Shown: piece by piece, positions 1-12,416 of the stretch | Position numbering within the stretch: the first letter of the stretch is position 1 | How the letters are laid out: each line of letters opens with the position of its first letter | Assembly: GCF_040802235.1 (NCBI RefSeq) | Contig: NC_133156.1 | Span: forward strand, 146,861,173-146,925,172 | DNA from: Manis javanica | Taxonomy: Eukaryota; Chordata; Mammalia; Pholidota; Manidae | DNA: 64,000 nt | Direction of reading: 5' to 3' | Program-made: the position numbers and the translations under genes | Notes under the pieces: generated by a model | Databases searched by the model: none | What the model was told of the DNA's origin: nothing | What the model saw: only the letters and a program-made list of their open reading frames with translations

Positions 1-826
1 ATACACTTTTGGGTCAACAGAGGTTTTCAAACTTCATTATTACTCAAATATTTTGACATTGAAAAATTGGATTTTAACATTGTGCTTGGGGTTAATGCCA
101 AAGGGCTCTAGAGAAGTTATAAATAAGGCCTTTCTGGGGTAAATTTCTTTAATTAGGGAAGTGGTATAATTCCTGGTTCGGCAGCAGAGTGGACGTAGTG
201 AAATTTTGTTTAGTATGAAGCCAACCGTGGCATTGTACTTTCAGTAAATGCAGTTGGAAGATTCCAGTCAACATAAGCTCAAGGCAAATGTTTTTAGGGC
301 TGTGTGACCAAAAAGAAGGGGAACAAGGAAGGGCAGGTGGACAGCACAGGAAACAGGATGTTCCCTGTCTCCGCCCTTGCCCCCCAGAACTGGTCAGCTC
401 CAGCTCTCCTCTTTGCCTAGGTTGCAGAGGGGGCCAGATTTAGGGCCTGGAAGCTGCCTTGGGAGAATGATATGCAAGGGGGGTTCTGGAAGACTGGATT
501 GAAAACGGAAGGGACAGCTGGGGTGTTTTTGTAGAGCCGTGCAGCTGTGAGGACACAGCTAGGTGACCACGTGTAAACTACTGACAAGGGGGCTGGGCTG
601 GGGCCAAGGCCGGCGCTGGGAACTGGCGGGCGTGCTGTCTTGGAGGAAGGACGTGAGTGCAGGAGTGAGCCTGGCAAAGCTGCAGCTGGCCAAGGGCGGG
701 TCAGGAGGTGACACAGGTCCCTGCAGACATGCTGAGCAGGCAGTGGGGTGTCCTTGTTCCCACTTCTGAGGGTGGTTGTGACAGGCTTTTCTCCGCCTGC
801 CCTCAAACATGGATGCTTCTCAGGTG
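1..826. other. Unique sequence, no gene recognised
   Basis: AT-rich for the first 300 bases, then GC-richer. Reading frames here are short, overlap on both strands and have low-complexity Pro/Ser composition typical of chance frames in GC-rich DNA. No repeat family, splice-bounded exon or promoter could be supported. Confidence 0.5.
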
Positions 827-1262
827 CAGCAGGTTGAATCGTGTCCTCCAGCCCCAGACTCCTGGCCAACTAGAACCTCAGAGTGTGACCTTATTTGGAA
901 TAAAGGTCTTTGAAGATGGAATAAGACCTCATGATGAGATCATCCTGGATTAGAGTGGACCCTAAATCCAGTGGCAGTTTCTTGTAAGAGACAGAAGAGC
1001 AAGAGATACATGTCCTTCTGCCATGTGGAGATGGGGGCAGACAGCGGAGCCGTGGAGCGATGGGCCTCGGAGTGCCAAGGAGTGTGGTGATGCTGGGAGT
1101 ATGGAGGCGTGTGGACCAGACTCCCCCTCAGCCTCCAGAAGGAGCTCACCTTGACAGCTCAGTCGTGGGCGACGGGTCTGCAGACTGCAAGGAAATGGAT
1201 TTCTGTTGATTAAGGCACCCAATCTGTGGCACTTTATGACACAGCTCAAGACACGTCCTCAG
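827..1262 (+). mobile_element. MLT1-like (MaLR) LTR, degraded
   Basis: The stretch carries the usual landmarks of a mammalian MaLR solo LTR in order: the start with GTTGAATCGTGTCC, the GTGACCTTATTTGGAA block near 883, a GATGAGATCATCCTGGATTAG block near 932, a CTTCTGCCATGTGG block near 1015, and the terminal part with ATTTCTGTTGATTAAG and CTGTGGCACTTTATGACA (about 1197-1242). Order and orientation fit a plus-strand insertion. It is old, with many substitutions and no clean target duplication. Subfamily assignment is from memory of the family layout and is uncertain. Confidence 0.7.
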
Positions 1263-1526
1263 GTACCAGCCCTTGTGGATGACTTAGAAAGATGAGAAGG
1301 GAAGGTCATTTTCCCAAGCACCTCCTCTGTGCCATCTGAGAACACAAGGTGCCAGGCGTGACTCCTGCTTGGAGAATCTACGGTCCAGTCTGGAATGCAC
1401 AGGTGTGGGTCTGCCCAGTGTGTTAGGGGCAGGCAGAGACATGCGGCCTATCTGGGAGCCAGAGGACTCGGTCTGGTGTCCCAGTGAGGGAAAGTAGATC
1501 TCTTGGTGAAGAAGAGGTATGGGCCT

Positions 1527-1527
<1 letters not shown>

Positions 1528-1589
<62 letters not shown>
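1528..1589. repeat. (CA)n microsatellite
   Basis: An uninterrupted AC/CA tract of about 31 dinucleotides, followed directly by CAGGGAAATG. The His/Thr and Cys/Val repeat frames across it are artefacts of this tract. A perfect tract of this length is expected to vary in length between individuals. Confidence 0.98.
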
Positions 1590-1590
<1 letters not shown>

Positions 1591-3690
1591 AGGGAAATGT
1601 GCCAGCACGTTTGGAGGGTGTCAAGGGTGGGTGAGTTGGAGTGTGGGCTCCTGGCGCCCCCTCTGTACTGGGTGGTGGCACGTTTAGTGTGCACAGCTCT
1701 GTCGTGCCTCAGATCTTCTCAGGGCTTTGTCTATCTGCTGGCCTCTCGTGCCTGGCATGCAGTGACCTGACCGTGGTCTCCTGCGCCCTCCCGTCCGTGG
1801 GCCGGTCACCCCACTGGGCTCAAGAGGGCGTTTTAGGGTAGGTCAGGTCAGTGCCCCCATGGCCTTCAGGACCTCATGGGGTCTGGGTCCTTCTTCCCTG
1901 GACGGTGGGATGGTGCCTCCCATCCCTGAGTTAAGCCTGATCCCACAGCCCTTCCATTTCAGGCCATGCTGACCTTGTTCTAACTCCTGGAACAAGCCTT
2001 CCTTTCTGGAATGTTCTCTGCCTTCCCTGTCATGGCACCATCAGGTTTCTGAGCAGCACCCCTGTCCTCACACCACGTCCCTGTCCACCCCCACCCTGAC
2101 CCTGTCCCATTGCCCCATGGATGGCGGTGGTGGCAGTGGCTGGTGCCGTTGGCCCGTCCTCATGTCTGTCTGTTTACTGCCTGCTGACCCCACCCTGCCC
2201 CCACCCACACAGCACATCTGCTTGGTGGGGTACCTGTCTTGGTCCCAGCCTTGTGCTGGTGCTGACATCAGAGCTGGGCGTGCTTCTTGCTGATTGCTGA
2301 GTGAGGAAACTGAGGCACAGGGAGTGGTCAGCCCCGGAGCTGTGGGGGCGGAGTGAGGCAATCCCTGTGTGAATAAGCAGGAACGAGCACCTGGGAGGGC
2401 CTGGCCTGGCCCCCTCTTCAGCCTGCATCTCCCCACTGCCTCCCTCCACAGACATTTGTACTTGGGAGCCAGGAACTGGGGCCAAGCCTACCCCACCCAT
2501 ACGAGGATCTGTGTCACCCCCTAAGCTGTCTCTCTGGCCTCCACACAGTCTCCATAGAAGGCAGCTTTGTGTCAGCAACATCTCCCACTGCTGGCAGCCA
2601 CGATTACTGTGGGAGGGCTTGATGGGGGCACCCAGATTTCAGATGCTTGAGAAGGTGCCAGCCCTACTCTGTAGCCCTGACATGGCAGTGGGGAGAGGAG
2701 GGGTGTGTCCCCCCACTTTAGATCCTTGAGGATGAGGAATCCCTCTGTGGGAGACATTGAGGGTTTTTGCTAGGCTGGCAGCCTGAGTGGGTATATGTTC
2801 ACAGAGAAGATTCTCTTAGCCCCTGCTGGATGGATCCGGGGGAAGAGGTGCCAGGGGGTGGTGCCCAAGCCTCACGGGCTCCTGGCTCCTCCTCACCAAC
2901 CCACTGCCCAGTCCTCTCTCCCCAGGCTTTGTACCCCTTGAGTATGGCTACCAGTGGCCAGCACTGAGTGGAGAATACACCCACCTCTCCCCTGAGCCTC
3001 TGTGGAGAGCAATGAGTAGAACTGCTTCTTCGTGCACCCTGAGAGTAGGCAAGATATCTAGGGGTGACTGAATCCTGGAACACCCAGGGACACCTACTAA
3101 TTAAACCCAGACCCCTGGCATCTTAGAAGCAAAGTCATACCCGGCCACACCAGGGGCACATCTACACACAGGAGTCGGAAGACCTGCAGGAAATGAGAGT
3201 TTCTTGAGATAATATGCACAGAGGGGGCGGGGCTCCCTGAAGCCAAGGCCACCAGCAGCTCCGTGAGATGGCTGTTGATTTGCAGAGCTGTTCCTTCCTG
3301 AAGCTTCTCCCTCAGGCCCCTACCCCGTGGATGGGCGTTCCCCTCCGAGGACCCGTGGGCAGTTGGGGCAGGAGCTAACCACTCATCATCCACATGACAC
3401 CTGCATGCCCCTGACTGGGTCTGGCTCAGGCCCATGGAGCTGGGCTTTTCCCTCTGCCCTCTCTCCGTAGAATGTCCTTTCTCCTCCCAGAGCTCTGCTC
3501 ACCTCGGCTCATCTCCACAGCTTCAGGAAACCGCAAGGGTCCTATACACATTCAGTAAAACATTCTGTATTTAGAATTACTGATTCGGTTCCATTGTCAA
3601 GGTCTTGCTCAGAACATGATGGGTGCATCTCTGTAAAAATGACATTGAGGGAGCAGACACCTGCCCCTATTTCCCAGTAGGGTCATGGAC
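1590..3690. other. GC-rich unique sequence, no gene recognised
   Basis: No convincing exon was found. The short frames are low-complexity and contradict one another between frames. A weak L2-like run (about 1920-2060) and a weak MIR-like run (about 2230-2345, with GAGGAAACTGAGGCACAG) are the only hints of ancient repeats, and both are below the level at which I would call them. Confidence 0.4.
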
Positions 3691-3694
3691 TTGG

Positions 3695-3845
3695 ATTTGT
3701 GCCTTTATCAGCACCCCATGAGGTGGAATGCATTTTGCCCCTGCATTCTAGGGACAGAATGATAGCACAGTGGGTCATCATGTGGCCAAGATGCTCCTGG
3801 AGAGGTCTTGAGACGGGATTTGAACCCAGGTCCAGAGAGACTGGA
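3695..3845 (-). mobile_element. MIR SINE fragment
   Basis: The segment resembles the reverse complement of MIR: a CCCATGAGGTGGAATGCATT block, then ACAGAATGATAGCACAGTGG, ending in GGGATTTGAACCCAGGTC at about 3815-3832, which is the typical complement of the MIR tRNA-derived head. It is old and diverged, and no flanking duplication is visible. Confidence 0.6.
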
Positions 3846-3849
3846 ACCA

Positions 3850-5184
3850 GGACGGTTGTTTTCTTCCTTCATATGGAGGGTTTGGTTAATCCAGAGAGAC
3901 TTGTAGAAGTAGCATTGCCTTGGTGATAAAATTATCAATGTTCATTATTGAAAACTTGGAAGATGTGCAAGGAAACAACTGCTTTCCCACCACAAAATAT
4001 TACATCTTGATGTACTTTATTTCCTTTTAAGCTTTTTATTACACCTTTCCAAAGGATCCAGATCATTCCATATACATTTGTTTTTCATGCATTTCCCCAC
4101 TTGCCAATTCACCCTAGCACTGTCACGTCCTTTGGAAGTGTTTGAAGATAACATGCAGCACGGCACACATCTTGAGGGTAAGTGGCAAAACTGTGTGTGT
4201 TTTTAACGATTTTCTTGGAACAGGGTCCTAGAAAGGGTCTTTTCAATGTGCTTCCAGGGTAGCTCTGATTCCCGGCCACCACAGCAGGTCTCCTAGGAGG
4301 CATTTATTTTTCAAAACCAGACATCAGCAGATATTTTGCCTTAAGTTGCAGAGAGAAACTAGTTGGAAGGCTTGGTTCATGGGCATTTGTCTCTCTTGAC
4401 CATCCTCCCTTTCCCCTCTATCAAGCCCGGGTGGCCTGGAACCTTATTCCCTCATGCTTTTGGAAGCTTCTGGAGAGCTGCTCTAGTATGTGTGTCATCT
4501 CAGTGGATGAAGAAACTGTCATGTCTGGGAGCCCCAGAGGGCCCCCTTTCCCTGACCAGGTTGTTTCCAGTGTTGGAGGCCTAGAGGTCCCCTAGTCATG
4601 GAGCATTCTAGAGGCAAAGTCCCTGCCTCCTTCATGGTCAGCTCACACCTTTCTGCAGGTAATGGGCTCAGAGGAGCACCTGCACTCCACCATTACTTTG
4701 CTTGTAGGTTTCCCCAATAAACCCTATTTGTTATGGTGCCAAGTTGTGGTATGAGATTGAACCTCCTCTGAGTGACAGCAGTGATAACTTTGTGGAGCTT
4801 TCTCAAATGATAAAGTACAAGGTAACCACATGACAATGGCGAACGCTCCCACTTTTCTGGGGTTGGTAGAATAGCCAGTGGCTATGGACACCCTGAATCT
4901 CACGGGGTTTCATGGGGATGGTGAGAAGAGGACTGTCCAAATTAGCCTCTGCCCACTGACAGTCAGTTAACATTATTGGGTGCCTTCTTACCCAAGGCAT
5001 AGAGTTAGGGATTTTATATATGTTACTACATTGAATTTTAGTAACAATGGTATTAGAAGTAGTAATGATGAGAACTTCAAAAGGATAAAACTGGAAAGTA
5101 GGTGGACAAAGTCTTCCTCACATATAAGGTGATTATGTACATAAATAGATGGTAGGAATTTATAATAAGGATAGTTAGGTTGAT
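3850..5184. other. Unique sequence, no gene recognised
   Basis: Mixed composition, turning AT-rich after about 5000. A MIR/L2-like trace around 4970-5040 is too weak to call. No exon, promoter or RNA gene could be supported. Confidence 0.4.
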
Positions 5185-5510
5185 AAATAATGTATAAAAA
5201 TTAAAAATCATTGCTATATTAAGCAATATGCAGTTAGAAAATTAATTTCAAATAGATATTTAAATAGCATTAAAACATCAAGTATCTAAGAATAAATGAG
5301 AAAATATATATAAGGCTTCATGCAGAACATTATTAAGAAGAGAAACTTCAAACAATAAATAGAAGGCTATGCCATGTTCATAGCTGTCAACGCTTCCAAA
5401 CTGATCTATGTATTTGATGAAATTCCAGTAAAAATGCCAGTAGGGCATGTATGTGTTTAACTTGAAAATCTGATACAATAATTTATATGGAATGCTAAGT
5501 AGGGACACTC
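5185..5510 (+). mobile_element. Old L1 ORF2 fragment
   Basis: Read on the plus strand, the stretch follows the order of the mammalian L1 ORF2 segment downstream of the reverse-transcriptase core: a run like AGCATTAAAACATCAAGTA, then TCTAAGAATAAATGAG, GCTATGCCATGTTCATAG, CCAAACTGATCTATG and ATTTATATGGAATGC. The same protein region occurs intact in the younger L1 of this window at about 19380-19640 (minus strand). It is full of substitutions and small gaps and has no open frame. Confidence 0.7.
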
Positions 5511-7872
5511 TGGAAAAAAAGGTGTGAAGATTTTTTCTTTTAAATATTCAACTTTACATAAGTGATGACGGGGTCCTGACCCTGGTGGTGGTTACAGTGG
5601 TGTTACTTTGTGATATTTTACCAGGGCTTCCTTCTGATTTGTGCACTCTCTTTGGGCACGGTATACCAGAAGAAAGATCTTTAAGAGAGATGATACAAGA
5701 TAGCAAAAGTGGCCACATTTTCCTCTGAAAGTCCTACATGTTCCTGGCTCTTTTAAGCTGATACTTTTTTTTTGTCATTTAAGTCAATGATGACTTGATG
5801 AAGAGAAAAAAACACTAATATGGAAAATTTCTCCATTTCCACTGAGATGAGGAACTGTGGTGGGAATGGGCCAGGATGGGAGCTTCTCCCTGACTCCTCC
5901 TCTCCACCCTTCCCCTCCTCTCTCCTTCCCCTTCTTTCTCCTCCCTCCCCAACTCCCAACCTATCTCTGATGCCAGTGAGCAGGGCTGGTGAGGAGCACA
6001 GCTCTGGGAGGTGATGTGCAAGCTTCTGAGACACCCCTCCCAAGGGTGGCGTCTCACTGCCTTCTGACCCAAATGTCACCCCAGGGTGGCAACGTGCTTG
6101 CCAATGAGCTGCAAACGTGTAGCTGAAGAGCATGAATACAGCAACTGGTAACCGCCCAGGAACACAAATACAACACGTTCACCTTGCCAAAGTCACAGTC
6201 TTCACCTGGGGTGCCTCTTGGTTCACATTTCTGTGTGCAAAGCAGCAAGGTGCCCACTTCAGCTTTACCTCAGTGGGACTGCAAAGATTAGTTTTAATTA
6301 AACTTACTTACTTTGAGTTCCTCTGAGGAGTGGCTTTAACTAATACAAAAGAGCAAGAACAGTACTTTTAATTGGGATAATGTTATTGAACAGCAATGAA
6401 AGAAATCCAGAATTTTGTGAATAATAATTCCAATAGAAGGGGTTGTCTGTAAGTATAGGGTAGTGTACTGAAATGAGAACTTTCTTCTTTATTTTCTTGA
6501 CTTCAAAATCTTTGAATTGTATTTAAACACAGTATTTTATTCATGGTGACATGCTTTCTTGTAATAATTTTCTCTTCTAGAATAACCCATTCTATGTACA
6601 GAATTTTAAACAGGTAAAGTGTTCTTCAGATATTAAGCTTTTATATATTTTGAGCCTGTACCTTTGTAATAAAATGTAAAGCACTTAATCCCCTAAACTC
6701 TACGATCTTTCTATAATATCCATGGGGAATGCATAGATATTAAATTAGATACAAGGGGGCTTTAAAAATGTTCTCCAGAGGCTGTAAAATGATATTGAGA
6801 AATCAAGAAAGAAATTGAGAATTACAATAAAAAATTAATAATGCCAGATGGTCTACTAAGATTCAAGAGTGGTTTCTTTATACTAAGTTTTATACTTATT
6901 TGGGATTTCCTGAATGGAAGTATAGCACATTACATGATGTTTCGCTGCTAGAATCAAAAAGCAGCTGGTCATGCCTAAGATCACATCTATCAGTTGCACA
7001 TAGAATGTCCCAGCCTGTGTGGCATTTTAGAGGATTTGAAATCATCTCATCTGCTTCACTGGCAGAGGCCAGACTGACCCAGAATGCTGGTCGGGGAATG
7101 TCAGCTATACACAGTCTGCAGTCTATGTTTCTCTAATGTAATAGGATTGTGGGGATTAGGAATTAAGTATTCATTTGAGCCTGGTTACTGTTGTCTATTT
7201 GGGATTTTCAAGAAACTTGGCCCATTAGAAAATAAACTGTTCACCATATTGATTTTAAAAGAATAATTGTTGTGTGGCGTTTTCTCCCACTAGGAAACAT
7301 GAGAAAAAATTTCTTATATTTGTGTTTTAAGTTTCTTCATTGTGATAACCTGCTGAAATAATAAATTCAAAATTAAGATGGTAGAAAACCCACCAAAAGC
7401 TGATGGATTTTTAAGAACAAGGGAAATTTGAAAGATCAGTGGTCTTGCTTCTGGAAGTTCAGCACCAAGGCCAGTTCTGGTGTTCTAACATACAGTAAAT
7501 CCCTAGGTCCTCTGCCCCAAAAGAAATTAGAGGGAAGAGAAGTTTGCAGGTTATTTGGTAAAGGATGCTGATGGATGACTTTGACACATGCCTGCATCAT
7601 CTTTTCAGGATATCATTAGGAAAGAACACTGATTCTGATTTGCTGTCAGGGAGGGTCGGGTTTGGGTTTCAAAGACTGGACTCATGTTATATTCTTGGCA
7701 GTATTTCTGGACACTAGCTGAAAGGAAGTGAGGGCACTGTTTACAGATATTCTGCTTGGAGGAAAGAGTGGAGCCTCAGATATTGAATTTGCTTCTGAAC
7801 ATTTTGTGAGGAGCCTGGCACTGTGTCGATAAATATTTGCTGAATGCATGATTAAATAAGTTGCCTACAGTT
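5511..7872. other. Unique, mostly AT-rich sequence, no gene recognised
   Basis: Apart from a pyrimidine-rich tract (5888-5962), nothing specific was recognised. Reading frames are short with no family resemblance. The AT-rich part from about 6300 to 7500 may hold old unrecognised repeats. Confidence 0.4.
5888..5962. repeat. Polypyrimidine (C/T-rich) tract
   Basis: About 75 bases of almost pure C and T on the plus strand, with repeated CTCCTC, CCTTCCCC and TTCTTTCTCC units. It is an imperfect low-complexity tract, and the Glu/Arg/Gly-rich frames on the minus strand across it are its by-products. Confidence 0.85.
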
Positions 7873-7891
7873 GCTCTCTCTCTCTCTCTCT
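7873..7891. repeat. (CT)n microsatellite, short
   Basis: About nine CT units followed by a short T run (7891-7896). Confidence 0.9.
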
Positions 7892-7904
7892 TTTTTACCC
7901 TCCA

Positions 7905-8765
7905 TTCACTTAAAAAATACTTTATCTTAAAATATAATACACATACAGAAAAGCATACAAGCATAAGTGTAGTGTTTAATAAATTATACTGTGAAACATG
8001 CTGTTGTCATCTTATGTGACTGCCCAGCACACTCAGAAGGAAAACTGTCTTAGTCTGCTCAGGCTCCTGTAATGAAGTGCCATGACTGGGTGGCTTATAA
8101 GCAACATAAATGTATTCCTCCCTGTTCTGCAGGGTGGTGGTCCAAGATCATGGTACTAGCATGGTGGATGAGTGCCCTCTTCTGAGTCACACATTTCTCA
8201 CTGTGTCTTTACTCGTGGAAGGGCTGGTGGAGTTCTCTGGAGCCTCTTTTATGAGGACACCAATCTCATTCATGAGGCTCCACCTTCAGGATCTAATCAC
8301 CTTCCCAAAGTCCCACCTCCTAGTAGTATCACCTCGGTCATTAGGTTTTCAACACAGGACTTTTCTGGGGACACAAACCTGCAGACCACAGCAAGATCGT
8401 TTCCAGCACTCCCAAAGCCCCCTGAGCCCACTCCCAGTCACTGACCCTCTTCCCTTCAAGACCACCTTCCTGGCTTCTTTTTCAGTTATACTTGGTAGAA
8501 ACCATTGTTAAACCTGAGAGTTATTGTAAATGGGATCAATCAGTATGTTTCCTTTGATGTGTGACTTCTTTTGTCACTATATGTGTATAATGTTCACACA
8601 CGTTGTTGCACACTATCCAGTTCTTTAATTTCTGTGGCTTGATATTCTGTTATATGAATGCACAACAAATTATTTGATTATTCTACTGTTAGTGACACCT
8701 GGGGTCTGGCTGTTATGAAGATCCCTTCCTGAGCATCCTTGTGCATGGCCCTCATCACCTGGGCA
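7905..8765 (-). mobile_element. L1M-type 3' end, split by an MLT1 LTR
   Basis: On the plus strand the sequence reads as the complement of an old L1 3' region: AATATAATACACATACAG with TAGTGTTTAATAAATTAT (about 7930-7990), then after the interruption CCTTCCTGGCTTC, GTAAATGGGATCAATCAGTATG (about 8528-8549), a TTTCTGTGGCTTGATATTC stretch and GGCTGTTATGAAGATC. This is the usual order of an antisense L1M 3' end. The MLT1 LTR at 8045-8398 interrupts it, so the L1 fragment is the older of the two. Confidence 0.65.
8045..8398 (-). mobile_element. MLT1-like LTR inserted in older L1
   Basis: It begins with CTGTCTTAGTCTGCTCAGGC and TGGGTGGCTTATAAGCAAC, the complement of the MLT1 3' end. It continues through AGGACACCAATCTCATTCATGAGG and CTAATCACCTTCCCAAAG to TTTCAACACAGG and GGGGACACAAACCTGCAGACC, the complement of the LTR start. 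All landmarks are in the expected reverse order. It interrupts an L1M fragment, which gives the relative order of the two insertions. Confidence 0.8.
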
Positions 8766-10489
8766 TGTGGTTCTGGAGAGGGTGCACCTGGGCAGTGCTT
8801 TCTGTGGACCTGGGCAGGAGGGGTCTGAGCTGGGCTGTGCATAGAACAAACACAGACAAACACACTTGTTTAGGGACACATGGAACTTCTCTCACTCAGC
8901 ACCTGCCCCTTGGCTCACACAGCATGGCCTCTTATCTCATGGCTGACCCCGTTCAGGGCCCAAGGTAAATTCCACATTTGTGCCCTGTCCTCAAAGCAAA
9001 GAAGAAAGCTCTGAATGTGGGTCGTGAGCCTCCCCAGACTTTGCAGAGTAGGAGCTAAGATGGGTCAGGGGTGCCTGGGGAGGTCTAGACACACTAGGTC
9101 TTCACACATCATGTGAAATATGGTGGTGCAGCTCGTCATTGGCAGCTAGAAGTATTTCCACATGAGAATAGTTTGATTTCTATAAAAAATATTCAATAAG
9201 ATTGAAATGTAGTTTTAAAAATGTACATAATTATAGCTTTTTAATATAACTGTGATTTAAAATGCTTGACTCGATTCATTATAATTTGACCTTTAATTAA
9301 AAAAACTAGTTTGAAAGTATTTTAGAAGAAAAATAACTTCTTTGAAAAATACATGAAAAGTGTTTTCAAATTGTCAAGTTTTAAGATTATTTTAGTTTAT
9401 ACATTGACAGACTTCTCTATTACACTACTTAATTTATATTTTTGATGGAAATATATTCAAATTTACACATTTCAAACAATGTTTCATTGCATATTTTAAT
9501 CTGAAAATGTTCATTATAAGCTAAAGGATTACTCTTATCATAGAGAATAAATATAAGTCAATTTTTCTTGGTGTGGAAATAGAAAATATGGAAGTGGATC
9601 TCAGAAATGAAAAGCTGGAAAGGAAATAGGAAAACCTTCAAAGAGGGAGCTCTGCTAAAATTAAAATATAATCTGGAAACAATGAAATTAAGTAGACTTC
9701 TGTCAAGTGTGACACATGAAATTTGCAAACAGGATATTATAAATTTTATAATTAGATTTAATTACTTAAGAAATAATGAAAATGAGCAAGAAAATTATTC
9801 TCACCAAATATAAAACTTAGATAAAATCTCTTTATATTCCTTATAAAAGGAAGATTGAATTTTTCATCAAGCAATGAGAATGGAAAAGACTATTTCTTAT
9901 CAAATCAAAAGTTGAAGCCACAGACATAGCTCCTGCCTGCATTTAGAAGATGAAGGAAATGATATTCATGAAATTGGTAAATTGGGCAAGAAAGATGAAG
10001 CCTCATCACAGTGCTTTGATAGTGTGTGAATGTTTTTAGCAAACATGATCTGATTCAAATGGATGATTCTGATTTTCCTTTGGTAAGCTTGACAGAAAAT
10101 TTTAGTATTTTACATTAAAATTATTTTAAGTGGAAAGAATAGCACAGAAAGCCAACTTCTATATTTTAATTTTAAAGGCAAGGTATTTTTTCATATTATT
10201 CATCATATATTTTTTCATATAACTCAGCTTTGGCTAAATGCTGTCTGTGGCTGGAAACGTCCAAGTTCTTAATTATAAAACATAAAAAATCCCTTGCACA
10301 TAAAAATCACACATGTATAATTATTACCATGGACAAAACTCTGAATAAACAGCAAATAATCAATAGGATTCAAGAAAGACACATGGACATTGAAATAAAT
10401 TGCTGTAATATTCTTAAAGAGTAATAGTATATATCCAGTATTTACCTGGTATGATGATTTGTGCGTGGGTGTGTGTGCATATGATGCCA
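8766..10489. other. AT-rich sequence, no gene recognised
   Basis: GC-moderate to about 9150, then strongly AT-rich. Frames of up to 68 residues in this part are Lys/Asn/Ile-rich and look like chance frames. It may contain very old L1 fragments that I could not anchor. Confidence 0.4.
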
Positions 10490-11575
10490 CTAGTACAATA
10501 TTTATTAAAAACAATCCACAGTGATATCTCATTAGTTTTAGTTTTTATTTTCATCATGAAAAATGATGTTGAACATTTATCATGTGGTTATTTGCCATCC
10601 ATAAATCTTCTGTGAAGTGTCTGCATTTTTTGCCCATTTAAAAAATTGGTTTTCTTATTTTTAATTTTTAAGTTTCTTTGTAGATTTTGAATATAAGTCC
10701 TTTATCAGACAGGTATTTTGAAAATATTTCCTCCTACTCTGTGGGTTGTATTTCTGTTTTCTTAACAGTGCCTTTTACACAACTGAAGTTCTTAATTTTA
10801 ATACAGCCTAAAATAGTAATTCAATTTTTTTCATCGATCACTCTTTTCCTGTTGCATCTAAAACCTCAACACCAAACCTAAGTTCTCATGTTTTTCCTCC
10901 TATAATTTTTTTCTAGAAGCTTTATGGTTTACATTTTACATTTAGAACTAGTTTGAGCTAAATTTCGTGAAAGATGTAAATCTGTGTCTAGATTTTCTTT
11001 CATGTTAGCATCTAATTTTTCTAGCATGATTTGTTGAAAAAGCTATCTTTTTTATGATGAATTTCTTTTGCTCTTTTGTCAAAACTCAGGTGGCTGTATT
11101 TGTGTGCCTCTATTTATAGTCTGTCTATTTTGTCCCATTGACACATTTGTCTATTTTTTTTTGGCCAATACTATGCTATCTGGATTACTGAAGTTTTATA
11201 GTAAATCTTGTAGTTGAATAGTGTGAGTTCTCCAACTTCCTTCAGTATTCTTCAGTTCTTCTTCAGTATTGTATTGTCTATCCAGTTTTTTTTGCCTTTT
11301 GATATATACTTTATAATTAGTTCGTTGATACCAACAAAGTAGCTTAGAGATATTTTGATTGAAATTGTCTTGAATCTGTGGATCAAATTGGGAAGAACTG
11401 ACATCAACAATATTGAGTCCTCCTATCCATGAGCATAGAATATCTCTCCATTTATTTCAATCTTCTTCAGTTTCTTTCATTAGTTTTTTATAGCTCTTTT
11501 GCATGCAGACCCTGTATGTATTTCTACTAGATTCATACATAATCATTTCATATTTTGGTGCTATTGCATGTGGCA
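10490..11575 (-). mobile_element. Old antisense L1, segment 1 (ORF2 3' half)
   Basis: The segment begins with GTGATATCTCATTAG and ATGATGTTGAACATTTATC, followed by TTTGTAGATTTTGAATATAAG and TTTATCAGACAGGTATTTTG (10687-10723), TTGTGGGTTGTATTTCTG-like text and TATTTTGATTGAAATTGTC. These are landmarks, in order, of a mammalian L1 ORF2 read antisense. The element resumes after an inserted repeat at 12052. It carries many stops and gaps and is clearly older than the L1 at 17.7-23.2 kb. Confidence 0.85.
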
Positions 11576-11576
11576 T

Positions 11577-12050
11577 TTTTATTAGTGAGGGTTCTCTAGA
11601 GAGAACAGAACCAACATGATGTGTGTGTGCCTATGTATCATCTATCATCTCTCCGTATCTGTTTTTATCTATCTATCATCTATCATCTATTGAGAGAGGC
11701 TTATTTTAAGGAATTGGCAACATGACTGTGGAGGTTTGGCAAATCCATAATCTGCAGGGCAGGCTGGCAGGCTGGAGGCCCAGAGAAGAGCTGAAGTTTG
11801 GGTCCAAAGGCAATCTGCTGCTGGATTCCTTCTTGCTTAGAAAAGCTGAGATTTTTGTTCTATTAAAACCTTGAACTGATTGGATCAGGCCCACCCATAT
11901 TATGGAAAGTAATCTGCTTTACTTAAAATGCACTCATTTAAATGTTAATCTCATCCAGAAAAAACAGACAGAAACATCCAAAATAATGTTTGACCAAATA
12001 TCTGGATGCTGTGGCCAGTCAGGTGGACATCCATAATTAACCATCATAGT
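11577..12050. mobile_element. Ancient interspersed repeat nested in old L1 (family name uncertain)
   Basis: The block starts with GAGGGTTCTCTAGAGAGAACAGAACC and an internal imperfect ATCT repeat (about 11635-11692). It runs through TTATTTTAAGGAATTGGC, GGCAGGCTGGCAGGCTGGAG, AACTGATTGGATCAGGCCCA and TTTGACCAAATATCTGG, and ends near AATTAACCATCATAG. I know this text pattern as a widespread mammalian repeat but cannot name it with certainty. It separates two contiguous pieces of one L1 ORF2, and a short CATTTTTA repeat lies on either side (about 11573 and 12055), compatible with a small target duplication. Confidence 0.6.
11634..11692. repeat. Imperfect (ATCT)n tract
   Basis: Repeated TATCATCTATC and ATCTATCTATC units inside the nested repeat. 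It probably expanded from an original TA/GA-rich stretch of that element. Confidence 0.8.
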
Positions 12051-12051
12051 A

Positions 12052-12406
12052 TTACATTTTTAAATGTCAAATTCCAATTATTTCCTGCTGGTTTATAGGA
12101 CAACAATTGATTTTGTATTTTAAAAATGTATTCTGAGATCTTGTTCTACTTGCTTATTAGTTCTAGGACTGCTTTTGCTGTTTTTTTTTTCTACATAGAC
12201 AATTATATTCATGAATAAAGAGTTTTACTTACTTCTTTCTGGCCTGTATATATTTATTTCTTTTTCTTTCTTAATTGCAGTAGCTGAACCTTCCAGTACC
12301 ACATCGAATAGGGGCAGGGACAGAAGACATCATTGCCTTGTTCCTGATCTTAGAGGGAGAGCGTCCAGTTTCTCCTTCTCAAGCATGATATCAGCTTTAG
12401 ACTTTT
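12052..12406 (-). mobile_element. Old antisense L1, segment 2 (reverse-transcriptase region)
   Basis: It continues the old ORF2 without loss across the nested repeat. The sequence from about 12280 to 12395 is the antisense of the segment around and 5' of the reverse-transcriptase active site, with GTAGCTGAACCTTCCAGTAC and CTTGTTCCTGATCTTAGAGG. The same positions in the younger L1 read GTGGCTAGGACATCCAGTAC and CTAGTTCCCGATCTCAGAGG (about 19842-19918). It is interrupted at 12406 by the processed retroviral insertion. Confidence 0.85.
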
Positions 12407-12416
12407 TTTTTTTTTT

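Noticed and set aside
1284-1694. 136-codon minus frame with long Cys-Val repeat
   Set aside because: Produced by the (CA)n microsatellite; no coding character outside it.
10250-10420. Possible CRISPR-like or tandem array in AT-rich DNA
   Set aside because: No regularly spaced identical repeats; the organism is a mammal.
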